Source: Vibrio navarrensis
GTDB lineage: Bacteria > Pseudomonadota > Gammaproteobacteria > Enterobacterales > Vibrionaceae
Reading direction: 5' to 3'
Assembly (NCBI RefSeq): GCF_015767675.1
Contig: NZ_CP065217.1
Location: 2,542,001 to 2,606,000, forward strand
DNA: 64,000 nt
Part shown: positions 55,122 through 64,000 of the stretch, in pieces
How positions within the stretch are numbered: the first letter of the stretch is position 1
How the letters are laid out: every line of letters begins with the position of its first letter
Notes under the pieces: generated by a model
Seen by the model: only the letters and a program-made list of their open reading frames with translations
What the model was told of the DNA's origin: nothing
The model's database searches: none
Translations under genes and position numbers: made by a program

Positions 55122-56156
55122 TTATTCTGCTTTCTCTTGCTCGCCAAGGCGCTTTTCAACCACTTTCAAACGCTTGTTCATCTCATCAATGCGATGAACA
55201 CGAGCGGCGGTTTTTCGCCACTCTTTGTTGGTTTGAAGCGGGATGCCAGACGAGTACATGCCTTTTTCATCAATACTGCGCATCACCATGCCCATGCCAG
55301 TAATTGTGACACCATCGGCGATGGAAATATGTCCATTGATAACGGAAGCGCCACCAATAGCGCAGTACTTACCAATCTGAGTACTGCCAGCGACGACTGT
55401 ACCACCCGGCATGACGGTACCATATCCGATGTGCACGTTGTGCGCGATTTGCAACTGGTTATCTAAGATGACGTTATCTTCAATCACCGTATCGTCGAGC
55501 GCGCCACGATCTATGGTAGTACAAGCGCCGATCTCTACCCGGTTACCAATGCGAACGGTGCCAAGCTGAGGAATTTTGATCCACTCACCCTTATCATTGG
55601 CATAGCCAAAACCATCCGATCCAATCACCGACCCCGATTGAATCAGGCAGTCTGTACCGATTTGCACTTGATGATAAATAGTGACATTAGCCCAAAGCTT
55701 AGTATTGTTGCCTAACTTGGCGTTTTTGCCAATAAAACAGCCAGCACCAATAATGACGTTGTCGCCAAGTTCAACGCCGCTTTCGATCACAGCGTTGGCC
55801 CCCACGGCAACGTTTTGCCCGAGTTTAGCATCAGCCGCTATCACCGCTGATGGCGCGATACCCTCCGCGGGTTTTGGTGTGGTATCTAATGCTTGTGCCA
55901 CTTTAGCAAAAGCGACATAAGGATCATTCACCACCAGCGCATTGCCACTGCAATGCATAAGTTGATCGGCTTTAACCATGACCAGCGTGGCACGGCAGTC
56001 AGCTAAGTGTTTGGCGTATTTCGGATTCGACAGAAAGGTCACATCCCCTTCTTGCGCCTTATCCATTGGAGTTACCTGCGATACGGTTGCCGTTGCATCG
56101 CCGTGTAACTCTCCCCCGGTTATTGTTGCTAATTCAGCTAATGTCAGTGTCTTCAT
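55122..56156 (-). CDS. lpxD: UDP-3-O-acylglucosamine N-acyltransferase
   Basis: LpxD adds the second 3-hydroxyacyl chain in lipid A synthesis. The 344-residue protein has an N-terminal uridine-binding domain (about 1-100), hexapeptide repeats, the catalytic His in [12 protein letters not shown] and a C-terminal helical tail ([18 protein letters not shown]). It follows skp by 8 bases, the bamA-skp-lpxD order of E. coli. Confidence 0.96.
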   Translation of the reverse strand: MKTLTLAELATITGGELHGDATATVSQVTPMDKAQEGDVTFLSNPKYAKHLADCRATLVMVKADQLMHCSGNALVVNDPYVAFAKVAQALDTTPKPAEGIAPSAVIAADAKLGQNVAVGANAVIESGVELGDNVIIGAGCFIGKNAKLGNNTKLWANVTIYHQVQIGTDCLIQSGSVIGSDGFGYANDKGEWIKIPQLGTVRIGNRVEIGACTTIDRGALDDTVIEDNVILDNQLQIAHNVHIGYGTVMPGGTVVAGSTQIGKYCAIGGASVINGHISIADGVTITGMGMVMRSIDEKGMYSSGIPLQTNKEWRKTAARVHRIDEMNKRLKVVEKRLGEQEKAE

Positions 56157-56164
56157 AACGATTA

Positions 56165-56674
56165 TTATTTGATTGCTTTAATCACTTTCTCTGAGATGTT
56201 GTACTCAGGGTTACCATATTGAAGCGCTGTGGTATCAATCACTAAATCATAGCCTTCTTTTTCAGACACGGCTTTCACCGCATCCTGAATCACTTTAAAT
56301 AGCTTCTGCTTCTCTTCCGCTTCACGGCGAGCGCTTGCTTGCTCTAAAGCCTGCGCTTTAATTTTATATTTGCTGTCGAGCTGGCCAATTTCAATGCGCA
56401 GTTTTTCCACTTCGTCTTGGCCAAGCAGTTCACCGTCACGTTTCAATTTTTCAATTTTAATTTTTGCTTCCGCTTGGATCGCTTGTAGCTCTGCCGCTTT
56501 ATCTTTGAACTCTTCCTGCAATTTCTGTAGCACCACTTCACGCTGCGGCAAAGCTTGGAATACCTGAGCGGTATTGATGTAAGCGATCTTTTGCGCTGCT
56601 TCTGCCGCATTGGCAAACATAGAAGAACTCAGAAGTAGAAGGCTAACTCCAGCCGCTTTGATCATGTTTTTCAA
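56165..56674 (-). CDS. skp: Periplasmic chaperone Skp (OmpH)
   Basis: Skp holds unfolded outer-membrane proteins on their way to BAM. The 169-residue protein has a signal peptide ([15 protein letters not shown]), and a mature region starting [18 protein letters not shown] long coiled coil (about 50-130, Glu/Lys/Gln-rich) forms the tentacles. It lies 15 bases after bamA. Confidence 0.94.
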   Translation of the reverse strand: MKNMIKAAGVSLLLLSSSMFANAAEAAQKIAYINTAQVFQALPQREVVLQKLQEEFKDKAAELQAIQAEAKIKIEKLKRDGELLGQDEVEKLRIEIGQLDSKYKIKAQALEQASARREAEEKQKLFKVIQDAVKAVSEKEGYDLVIDTTALQYGNPEYNISEKVIKAIK

Positions 56675-56689
56675 AATTATATCCTCTGT

Positions 56690-59104
56690 TTAGAAGGTTC
56701 TGCCGATTGTGAAAGTGAAGAATTCTTCGTCGTCACCTTCGTAAATTTTAACAGGTTTAGCCAAGGAGAAGACCAGTGGTCCCATCGGTGACATCCACTG
56801 CAACGCGACACCATAAGATGAACGGTACTGAGTCGGATCTGAGTAGTCGTAGTAATACTGGTTACCGTAATCCGCACCTGAACTGCGGTAATCAAACTCG
56901 GTATCCCATACGCTCGCCATATCAAAGAACAGACTAGTACGAACTTGGCTGCGTGCTTCGTCCGAGGCAAATGGCGTGGGTACAATCAACTCGACACTTG
57001 CCAGTGCAATGGCGTTGCCGCCGACCGAATCATTAGTCGCGGTATCAGAGCCGTTGTTTGAACCGCTGTAATCACGATAAACCGCCTTCGGACCGGCTGA
57101 GTTGGAACCAAAACCCCGCAACGTGGTAAAACCGCCGGCGTAGTAGTTCTCATAAAACGGGAACAGGTTGTCGTTGCCATTGGTTGTCCCATAGCCGTTA
57201 CCATAACCTAAACGTCCGCGCAGCAGCAGGCTGAACTCGTGTTTTTTGGTCAATGGAATGTACTGTCTCACGTCGTACTGCATCTTAAAGTACTGCACGT
57301 CAGAGCCCGGAACGGTCATTTTGTAAAACGCGCGCTGATGGTTCCCCGCCGTTGGGAAGTAGGTACGGTTGAGGTTATTGCGCGTCCACGACAGTGTAAT
57401 GTCAAAATCGTTGGTATTGAGTGCCCCACTTGAATCTATGTTCGACTCTTGCGCTTGCAGGAACTGCTCCACTTGCAAGTAAGGCGACAAGTTACCGATC
57501 TTGTTGTGGGTATAGCCCACACCAAGTTCGAAGCGGTTGAGTTCATCAAACGGGAAGCCCCAAGTTAAGTTGGCCCCGTAACTTTGGTTGGTGTAGTCAA
57601 CGATACCCGCTTCAGACGCTTCAAATTCGTTGTAAAAAACTTTCCCCCCTAAGCTGACACCATCTAGGTTCCAGTAAGGGTCGCGATAATCCAAGCTGAT
57701 GTTCTTCTGGTACTTGTTGGTCATCGCGCTGATGCCAACGCGGTTGCCGGAACCAAGGAAGTTGTCTTGCTGTAGACCAACTTGGAAACTGACGCCGGAT
57801 TCCGTACCAAAGCCCACACCAAAGTTGACGCTTCCTGAGTTGGCCTCTTTGACGTTGTAAACCAAATCCACCTGATCGTCACTGCCAGGAACACGCACAG
57901 TTTGCACGTCCACGGTTTCAAAGAAACCAAGACGATTCAATCGGCTCTTACCCGTTTCAATCGCTTTGGAGTTGAGCCAACTGCCTTCCATCTGGCGCAT
58001 CTCACGACGCAGCACTTCGTCACGTGTGGAGTTGTTACCCGTAAAACGAATGTCACGCACATAGATTCGATTACCCGCTTCAACATGGATGACCAGAGAG
58101 ACTTGCTTGTTTTCGTCGTCAAACTCAGGGATGGTGCTGACTTTCGGGTAGGCGTAGCCCGCTTCACCCAACACACGTTTGATGTTTTCTTCCAACGTAG
58201 TGACCATAGAACCGTTGTAGGTTTCACCCGATTCAAATGGCACTAGCGCTTTGAACTCCTCTTCTTTACCAATCAGTTCACCACGAAAGTTCACCTCTTT
58301 CACTGAGTAAGGCTCACCCTCTTTAAGGCCCAACGTGATGTACACGCCTTTTTTATCGGGAGAGATAGAAACTTGGGTGGAATCGATGGCAAACTTGAGA
58401 TAACCGCGATCCAAGTAATAAGTTCTCAGCGCTTCAATATCGCCTGCAAGCACCTGCTTTTGGTACTTCTCGTCAGCGAGGAAATTCCACCAAGGCACAT
58501 CCACGTTCAAGTTAAAACGCGACAACAGGGTTTCATCAGAAAACACTTCGTTGCCGATAAAATTGATCTGCTGAATTTTGGCAGACACGCCTTCACTGAA
58601 GACAAACTTCAGGTCTGCGCGATTTCGAGGCAGGGGCGTGACGACCGCTTTAACCGAAGCGTTGTATTTACCGACGCTGTAGTAAAAATCTTCCAGCCCT
58701 TTTTCAATGTTACTTAACGTGGTGCGGTCAAGCGCTTCACCAGCACGAATGCCAGACGCATCAAGGTTTTGCTTAAGTTGCTCTTCTTTGATCGCTTTGT
58801 TGCCAGAAAAAGAGATGCTGGCAATGGTTGGGCGTTCTTTCACTTGCACAACCAGTACATTGCCATCACGCAGCACTTTCACATCTTCAAAGTTGCCGGA
58901 AGCGTAAAGCGCACGGATGATGCCGGCGACATCTTGCTGTTCTAGCGTGTCACCCACACGGACTGGCATTTTCAGTAGTGCCGCACCCAGTGCAACACGT
59001 TGTAAACCTTCAATTTTAATGTCTTGTACAACAAAGTTTTGGGCGCCGTTCGCGGATACGCTGGTGGCCAATAATGTTGCGAACAGAATTTGCTTGATCG
59101 CCAT
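56690..59104 (-). CDS. bamA: Outer-membrane protein assembly factor BamA
   Basis: BamA is the essential core of the BAM machine. The 804-residue protein has a signal peptide (cleavage near SANGA), five POTRA domains (about 22-420) and a C-terminal 16-strand barrel ending in the beta signal [10 protein letters not shown]. The conserved lid motif [11 protein letters not shown] (VRGF in E. coli) is present. It lies 45 bases after rseP and 15 before skp. Its partner BamC is encoded at 20.2-21.2 kb here. Confidence 0.97.
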   Translation of the reverse strand: MAIKQILFATLLATSVSANGAQNFVVQDIKIEGLQRVALGAALLKMPVRVGDTLEQQDVAGIIRALYASGNFEDVKVLRDGNVLVVQVKERPTIASISFSGNKAIKEEQLKQNLDASGIRAGEALDRTTLSNIEKGLEDFYYSVGKYNASVKAVVTPLPRNRADLKFVFSEGVSAKIQQINFIGNEVFSDETLLSRFNLNVDVPWWNFLADEKYQKQVLAGDIEALRTYYLDRGYLKFAIDSTQVSISPDKKGVYITLGLKEGEPYSVKEVNFRGELIGKEEEFKALVPFESGETYNGSMVTTLEENIKRVLGEAGYAYPKVSTIPEFDDENKQVSLVIHVEAGNRIYVRDIRFTGNNSTRDEVLRREMRQMEGSWLNSKAIETGKSRLNRLGFFETVDVQTVRVPGSDDQVDLVYNVKEANSGSVNFGVGFGTESGVSFQVGLQQDNFLGSGNRVGISAMTNKYQKNISLDYRDPYWNLDGVSLGGKVFYNEFEASEAGIVDYTNQSYGANLTWGFPFDELNRFELGVGYTHNKIGNLSPYLQVEQFLQAQESNIDSSGALNTNDFDITLSWTRNNLNRTYFPTAGNHQRAFYKMTVPGSDVQYFKMQYDVRQYIPLTKKHEFSLLLRGRLGYGNGYGTTNGNDNLFPFYENYYAGGFTTLRGFGSNSAGPKAVYRDYSGSNNGSDTATNDSVGGNAIALASVELIVPTPFASDEARSQVRTSLFFDMASVWDTEFDYRSSGADYGNQYYYDYSDPTQYRSSYGVALQWMSPMGPLVFSLAKPVKIYEGDDEEFFTFTIGRTF

Positions 59105-59149
59105 AATTGTTCTAATTGTTCCTTGCTACTGCTCTTTGTCTCTGAACCA

Positions 59150-60508
59150 TCACAGACGCGTAAAATCGTTAAATAAGGCTAACGCCATGAGCGAAAAAAT
59201 CACCGCCGCACCGATACGGTATCCTATTTCCTGCACTTTTTCAGGAACAGGGCGACGGATGATGGCTTCAATGGCGAAAAACAGCAGGTGCCCACCGTCC
59301 AACATCGGCAGAGGCACCAAGTTAATAATGCCCAAGTTGACACTGATCAGCGCCAAAAATCCGAGGAAATAGACCAAACCGTAATCGGCGGTCGCCCCAG
59401 CGCCTTTAGCGATGGAAATCGGCCCGCTCAGATTATTCAGCCCCACATCACCCGTGATCAGCTTTTTCAACATACTGACCGTCAAGTCAAGCACCTGGCC
59501 CGTTTTCTCTACGGCTTTGCCGAAAGACTCGAATACACCAAATTGCAAATCGAAGCGATAACTTTCTGGCCATTGTGCGACTTCAGGAGCAATCCCTGCA
59601 AAGCCGATCGATTCACCACTTTTGCTCTCTCGGCTATCCGGCGTCATGGTGAGACGTTGCGTGCCGCCATTGCGCTCCACGTCAACCTCAATGGCTTGGC
59701 CTGGATTACTACGCACCCAGTTCACCACTTGTTCCCAAGATGTGATCGCTTGACCATTTATCGCAATAAACTTATCACCAATTTGTAGCCCAGCTCGCTC
59801 ACCCGCACTCCCCTGAGATACATTCGCCAGACGGGTCATTATCTCTGGGGTGTAAGGTTTAAAGCCAAGAGATTGCATCGCCGATTCGTTCTCTGGATCA
59901 AATTCCCAGTTTCGGATATCGACAACAAGGGTACGCTCAAAGCCAACTTCGTCGGCTGGCGATACCGTCAATGTCATACTGGAATCGCCAATATGAGAAA
60001 TTAACTGCATGTTAACTGATTCCCAATCGGGTGTTTTGATACCGGAAACCGCTTTAAGTTCCATGCCTGACTCAATTCCTGCCTGAGCGACAATAGAACT
60101 GGCGGTTACCTGACCAACCACCGGCTTAACCGCAGGTACGCCAATCAAAAAAACCAGCCAATAGGCAAAAATAGCGAACAGAAAATTAAAGATTGGACCA
60201 GCAGAGACAATCGCCGTGCGTTTCCACAACGGCTTGCGATCAAAGGCAAACTGTTTCTCTGCATCCTCAATCTCATCAACTCGGCCATCAAGCATTTTGA
60301 CATAACCACCAAGCGGAATAATAGCAATGCTATACTCGGTGCCATCTTGACCGGTTTTACTCCAAATTGACTTGCCAAAGCCAATGGAGAACTTCTCCAC
60401 CTTCACGCCACAGCGACGTGCCACCCAAAAATGGCCAAATTCATGCACTGCCACCAAAATGCCCAGGGCAACAATAAAAGAGGCTAAATTCCATACAATA
60501 TCCGTCAT
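59150..60508 (-). CDS. rseP: Site-2 protease RseP
   Basis: RseP is the inner-membrane zinc protease that makes the second cut in RseA, releasing sigma-E on outer-membrane stress. The 452-residue protein has the HEFGH motif (22-26), two PDZ domains (about 125-310), a distal LDGG zinc-site motif ([12 protein letters not shown]) and four transmembrane segments. Its ATG at 60508 overlaps the dxr stop (ATGA). An in-frame GTG at 60517 is less likely. Confidence 0.95.
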   Translation of the reverse strand: MTDIVWNLASFIVALGILVAVHEFGHFWVARRCGVKVEKFSIGFGKSIWSKTGQDGTEYSIAIIPLGGYVKMLDGRVDEIEDAEKQFAFDRKPLWKRTAIVSAGPIFNFLFAIFAYWLVFLIGVPAVKPVVGQVTASSIVAQAGIESGMELKAVSGIKTPDWESVNMQLISHIGDSSMTLTVSPADEVGFERTLVVDIRNWEFDPENESAMQSLGFKPYTPEIMTRLANVSQGSAGERAGLQIGDKFIAINGQAITSWEQVVNWVRSNPGQAIEVDVERNGGTQRLTMTPDSRESKSGESIGFAGIAPEVAQWPESYRFDLQFGVFESFGKAVEKTGQVLDLTVSMLKKLITGDVGLNNLSGPISIAKGAGATADYGLVYFLGFLALISVNLGIINLVPLPMLDGGHLLFFAIEAIIRRPVPEKVQEIGYRIGAAVIFSLMALALFNDFTRL

Positions 60509-61713
60509 CGTATACACTCTCTAATGGCTTCAACGGCAAAGGTTCTGGCTATTTTATCCAGCTCAAGCAAGCTTTCCAAGTTATCCACATGATGCGCCGA
60601 ACTCTGTTGGCAAATGCGGTTGAGTACTCGCTCGTTAATACGAGCAATGTCTGTAAACTTAAGCTGATGTTCTAAGAAGGCTTGCACGGTGACTTCGTTG
60701 GCGGCATTGAGCGCCGTGGTCGCCTGCTGGCCGAGATAGCACGCATCCATCGCCAATTCAAGACAAGGATAACGGGCAAAGTCGGGCTGAATGAACGTTA
60801 GCTCACCGACTTGACTAAAATCCAATGGTTTAACGTTAGTTGGAATACGCTCAGGATAGGATAGCGTCAACGCGATTGGGGTCACCATATCAGGTTCTCC
60901 CATCTGCGCCAGTACCGAACCATCGATGTACTGCACCATGGAGTGAATCACTGATTGGGGGTGAATGATCACTTTAAGCTGCTCTTTGCTGGCATTAAAC
61001 AGCCACTTGGCCTCAATGTATTCCAACCCTTTGTTCATCATGGTGGCGGAATCGACCGAGATTTTTCGCCCCATAGACCAATTAGGGTGAGCAATCGCCT
61101 GCTCTGGGGTCACGTTTTCTAAGGCGGCTACATCGGTATAACGAAATGGACCACCGGAACCCGTGAGTAGAATGTGGCGAATGCCGTGCATAGCGAGATC
61201 GCAGCGGCCCAAATTAGTTTGTACTGCCTGTGGCAAACACTGAAAAATCGCATTGTGTTCACTGTCGACTGGTAGCAATTGTGCGCCCGATTTGGCGACT
61301 TCATCGATAAAGAGTTGCCCGGACATCACCAGCGCTTCTTTGTTCGCCAGCAGAATGCGCTTACCCGCTTGAACGGCAGCCATCGTTGGCAACAAACCGG
61401 CAGCTCCGACAATCGCAGCCATCACGCAGTCGACTTCATCAAGCGATGCCACGTAACACATCGCTTCTTCCCCAACTAAAACCCGGGTCTGCGGCGACGA
61501 ACTGACCAGTAAGCGCTGTAAACGCTGCGCCGCTTCCGCCGAAGCCATTACTGCATACTGCGGTTGCCATTTTTCGCAAAGCTGCTGCATTTTTTCCACA
61601 TTGGAACCCGCAGCTAGAGCGACCACAGTAAAGTGTTCTGGGTTTTGTTCCACCACTTTTAGTGTGCTGGCTCCAATTGAGCCTGTTGCACCAAGAATCG
61701 TTAGCTTTTGCAT
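60505..61713 (-). CDS. dxr: 1-deoxy-D-xylulose-5-phosphate reductoisomerase
   Basis: Dxr (IspC) makes 2-C-methyl-erythritol 4-phosphate, the committed step of the MEP isoprenoid pathway. The 402-residue protein shows the NADPH motif [34 protein letters not shown] and [17 protein letters not shown]. It precedes rseP with an ATGA overlap and follows cdsA after 55 bases. Confidence 0.96.
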   Translation of the reverse strand: MQKLTILGATGSIGASTLKVVEQNPEHFTVVALAAGSNVEKMQQLCEKWQPQYAVMASAEAAQRLQRLLVSSSPQTRVLVGEEAMCYVASLDEVDCVMAAIVGAAGLLPTMAAVQAGKRILLANKEALVMSGQLFIDEVAKSGAQLLPVDSEHNAIFQCLPQAVQTNLGRCDLAMHGIRHILLTGSGGPFRYTDVAALENVTPEQAIAHPNWSMGRKISVDSATMMNKGLEYIEAKWLFNASKEQLKVIIHPQSVIHSMVQYIDGSVLAQMGEPDMVTPIALTLSYPERIPTNVKPLDFSQVGELTFIQPDFARYPCLELAMDACYLGQQATTALNAANEVTVQAFLEHQLKFTDIARINERVLNRICQQSSAHHVDNLESLLELDKIARTFAVEAIRECIR

Positions 61714-61768
61714 AACTGTTGACCGAATAAAGAAGCAAAGGGGAAATGCCTCATCTCCCCCTTAAAAA

Positions 61769-62611
61769 TCAGAACAAGAGATAAAGAAGGGCGAAGATAG
61801 GAAACGCTGCCGTTAAGCTGTCAATGCGATCCAAAATTCCACCATGACCTGGGATCATATTGCTGCTGTCTTTGATTCCAGACTCACGCTTAAACATACT
61901 TTCCACTAAATCACCCAATACGGAAATCACCACTGTGGCAAAGGTAATTAAAATCATGTGCATCGGGCTGGCAAAGTGGATGTCAAACAGTTTGGAAAAT
62001 ACCCAGCCGACCACGATCGCGGTCACAATGCCACCAATTAAACCCTCAATCGTTTTGTTGGGGCTCACATTGGGCGCCATTTTACGCTTACCCATACTTT
62101 TACCAGCAAAGTAGGCACCACTATCTGCTGCCCAGACCAACAAGCAGACGAACATCACTAGCTTCGCACCATGGTACGGAGAAGTATCTATCTCACTCGC
62201 GCGCAAAATAATCACACTCCATAAAAAGGGGATCAGAGTGAGAAAGCCAAATAAATGGCGCAGTGGCTTACTGCCTTGCCAAGTTTGTGTCGACTTGGGG
62301 TAAGTAATCGCAAGCACACTGGCATAGAGCCACCATGTTGTGCCCGCACTCAGTATCAGCAGATGCGGCCAACCAATATGGTTAAGACTGACCGATTCGG
62401 GAGAGATGAGAAAAAAACTTGCCACGGTGGCAATGACTGCTGGGATCATCGCTTTCACACGAGAGCCAGTATCGACAAATTGTGTCCACTCCCAAAAACC
62501 AGCGAGTAGCACTAAGGTTAGCGCGACGATAAATAACGGCAGAGATAACTGAAAAATCCCTAAAATGACCAAAGGTGCAAGAATGAGTGCGGTTATTATT
62601 CTTTGTTTCAA
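61769..62611 (-). CDS. cdsA: Phosphatidate cytidylyltransferase
   Basis: CdsA makes CDP-diacylglycerol, precursor of all phospholipid head groups. The 280-residue inner-membrane protein has about eight transmembrane segments and the C-terminal signature KRESGIKDSSNMIPGHGGILDRIDSL with the conserved metal-binding acids. It starts 12 bases after uppS, as in E. coli. Confidence 0.95.
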   Translation of the reverse strand: MKQRIITALILAPLVILGIFQLSLPLFIVALTLVLLAGFWEWTQFVDTGSRVKAMIPAVIATVASFFLISPESVSLNHIGWPHLLILSAGTTWWLYASVLAITYPKSTQTWQGSKPLRHLFGFLTLIPFLWSVIILRASEIDTSPYHGAKLVMFVCLLVWAADSGAYFAGKSMGKRKMAPNVSPNKTIEGLIGGIVTAIVVGWVFSKLFDIHFASPMHMILITFATVVISVLGDLVESMFKRESGIKDSSNMIPGHGGILDRIDSLTAAFPIFALLYLLF

Positions 62612-62623
62612 ACTGAATGATCC

Positions 62624-63379
62624 TTATTGTGTACTCATCAGGGCTTTGATTTGTTCTCCCGTGCAACCGAAACGTCGCTCACGATTAACAAACCAAGTGA
62701 TCGCCTCCACGAGGCTATCTTCACCGAAGTCCGGCCAATAGACCGGCGTAAAGTACATTTCTGCGTAGGCCATTTGCCAAAGCATAAAGTTGCTGATGCG
62801 GCATTCACCGCTCGTGCGAATCAGAAGATCGACATCCGGTAAATCAGCCATCGTCAGATGCTGAGCAATTTTATCCTCATCAATATCGCTGGCTCCTAGC
62901 TTTCCTTGCTCGACCTGTTGCGCGAGTTTTTGCACCGCCTGAACGATATCCCACTTACCGCCATAATTCGCGGCAACATTAATCATCATCCCAGTGTTGC
63001 TTGCGGTGAGTGTCTCCGCCTCGGCAATTTTCTTTTGTAGTCGTTCACTAAAACGACTGGTATCGCCGATGATGCGTAAACGTAGGTTATTCTTATGTAA
63101 CTTCTTTACTTCACTGGAGAGCACAGTGATAAAAAGCTCCATCAGTAAGCCGACTTCGTCTTCGGGACGACGCCAGTTCTCACTACTGAAAGCAAAAAGT
63201 GTAATAGCTTGAATATTGAGCTTAGAGGCCGCCGCGATGGTTTTGCGTACAGCACTGACGCCTTTTTTATGACCAAAAACGCGTGGTTGACCTTTGGACT
63301 TGGCCCAGCGACCATTACCGTCCATGATGATGGCAATATGCTTTGGAAGAGATTCCACGAAGAGTTGAGAATTTTGCAT
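62624..63379 (-). CDS. uppS: Undecaprenyl pyrophosphate synthase
   Basis: UppS (IspU) makes the C55 lipid carrier for peptidoglycan and O-antigen. The 251-residue cis-prenyltransferase has the P-loop-like [14 protein letters not shown] (Asp20 binding Mg), SSENWRRP and [19 protein letters not shown]...YAEMYF. It uses products of the Dxr pathway, encoded in the same cluster. Upstream lies the frr terminator, so the cluster transcript probably starts at or near uppS. Confidence 0.96.
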   Translation of the reverse strand: MQNSQLFVESLPKHIAIIMDGNGRWAKSKGQPRVFGHKKGVSAVRKTIAAASKLNIQAITLFAFSSENWRRPEDEVGLLMELFITVLSSEVKKLHKNNLRLRIIGDTSRFSERLQKKIAEAETLTASNTGMMINVAANYGGKWDIVQAVQKLAQQVEQGKLGASDIDEDKIAQHLTMADLPDVDLLIRTSGECRISNFMLWQMAYAEMYFTPVYWPDFGEDSLVEAITWFVNRERRFGCTGEQIKALMSTQ

Positions 63380-63416
63380 AGAGAATTAGTCGAGTTCCAT
63401 CAGTTGGACAGGGTAA

Positions 63417-63451
63417 CACAAAAAAACGCTGTGCTGCGAGCACAGCGTTTT
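63417..63451 (-). terminator. Terminator after frr
   Basis: AAAACGCTGTGCT (63423-63435) / AGCACAGCGTTTT (63439-63451) is a perfect 13-bp stem with a 3-base loop, followed on the minus strand by TTTTTG. Confidence 0.95.
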
Positions 63452-63475
63452 CCAACAGTGATGTAAACGGAAGTA

Positions 63476-64000
63476 TTAAACTTCCATTAACTCTTTTTCT
63501 TTGGCAGCAAGAACATCATCGATCTTCTTCACTGCGGCATCGGTCAGCTTTTGAATCTCGTCTTGTGCTTTACGCTCTTCATCTTCAGAGATTTCTTTAT
63601 CTTTTAGTAGCGCTTTAAGATCGCCGTTCGCATCGCGACGAATATTACGTACCGCAACACGACCACCTTCCGCTTCACCGCGAACGATCTTAACCAAGTC
63701 ACGACGGCGCTCTTCCGTTAGCGGTGGCAGTGGAACACGGATGATGGTGCCGGCTGACATTGGGTTTAGACCCAGATCAGACATCATGATCGCTTTTTCG
63801 ACTTTCTGCGTCAGTTCTCTATCAAAAACCGTGATCGCCAGAGTACGAGCATCTTCAGCAACTACGTTAGCCACTTGGTTAAGTGGTGTCGGAGCACCGT
63901 AATAATCGACAGAGATGCCAGAAAGTAGGCTTGGATGCGCACGACCCGTACGAACTTTAGACAGAGTATTTTTCAGCGCTTCAACACTTTTTTCCATGCG
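63476..64000 (-). CDS. frr: Ribosome recycling factor (N-terminus outside window)
   Basis: RRF splits post-termination ribosomes with EF-G. The readable part, ending KEKELMEV, holds the bulk of the protein, including [47 protein letters not shown] and ALLKDKEIS. The family is about 185 residues. The Met at 63997 is internal (the preceding codon CGC fits RM in the family), so about ten N-terminal residues lie past base 64000. Confidence 0.95.
   Translation of the reverse strand, partial: RMEKSVEALKNTLSKVRTGRAHPSLLSGISVDYYGAPTPLNQVANVVAEDARTLAITVFDRELTQKVEKAIMMSDLGLNPMSAGTIIRVPLPPLTEERRRDLVKIVRGEAEGGRVAVRNIRRDANGDLKALLKDKEISEDEERKAQDEIQKLTDAAVKKIDDVLAAKEKELMEV

Noticed and set aside
61714..61768. 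Terminator between cdsA and dxr
   Set aside because: The AAGGGG/CCCCTT pairing is only six bases with a long loop, and the tail is a poor T tract; read-through is expected.

Overview
This is a chromosomal core segment of a gammaproteobacterium, almost certainly a Vibrio. Three lines of evidence support this. A tandem flagellin cluster (flaF-flaB-flaA) runs into flaG-fliD-flaI-fliS and the FlrA/FlrB/FlrC regulators, in the order described for the Vibrio polar flagellum. Vibrio-type small genes are present (DUF2897, DUF2956, DUF2066, TIGR03503). Many blocks keep the E. coli gene order. Protein sequences look closest to the V. vulnificus group, but species is an inference. No rRNA, tRNA, IS element, prophage, CRISPR array or obvious island was seen, and the window is densely coding.

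Region 1 (1-11.6 kb, all minus strand) is the polar flagellar cluster. It holds three flagellin genes, each with its own sigma-28-type promoter, then flaG, the filament cap fliD, flaI, the chaperone fliS, and flrA, flrB and flrC (cut off by the window start). A near-perfect sigma-54 promoter lies before flrBC. FlrA (sigma-54 activator) is expected to switch on flrBC. FlrB-FlrC then activate later genes, and FliA (sigma-28) drives flagellins.

Region 2 (11.6-24.8 kb) is a metabolic and envelope block. It carries a DyP-type peroxidase with a DUF2919 membrane gene, small uncharacterised genes, the Spx-like reductase-dapE-M15 peptidase-DUF2897 operon, a large AsmA-like DUF748 protein, bamC and dapA, divergent gcvR-bcp, and a PerM-like permease with a TusA-like protein.

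Region 3 (24.8-45.9 kb) contains bepA-arsC-wrbA-DUF2069, DUF2066, uraA/upp, purM/purN (PurR-box-like sites before uraA and between upp and purM), gmhA-yafJ and divergent fadE (FadR-like site), TIGR03503-dnaQ, rnhA, yafS, gloB, mltD, a YIP1 membrane protein, yafD, glnB and a small cytochrome c.

Region 4 (45.9-64 kb, all minus strand) is the classical envelope/lipid/replication cluster: frr (cut by the window end), uppS-cdsA-dxr-rseP-bamA-skp-lpxD-fabZ-lpxA-lpxB-rnhB-dnaE-accA-tilS. It supplies undecaprenyl phosphate, CDP-diacylglycerol, isoprenoid precursor, lipid A, outer-membrane assembly and malonyl-CoA functions. Unlike a simple single operon, hairpins with U-tracts interrupt it between lpxD and fabZ, between lpxA and lpxB and between accA and tilS.

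No clearly new multi-gene system is visible. The most interesting items are small in scale: leader hairpins in two flagellin mRNAs (one with mutually exclusive pairings), a sigma-54 promoter nested inside an inverted repeat, a duplicated motif inside a large FliD insertion, a single-cysteine Bcp, and a pair of unknown small genes beside the dapE operon.
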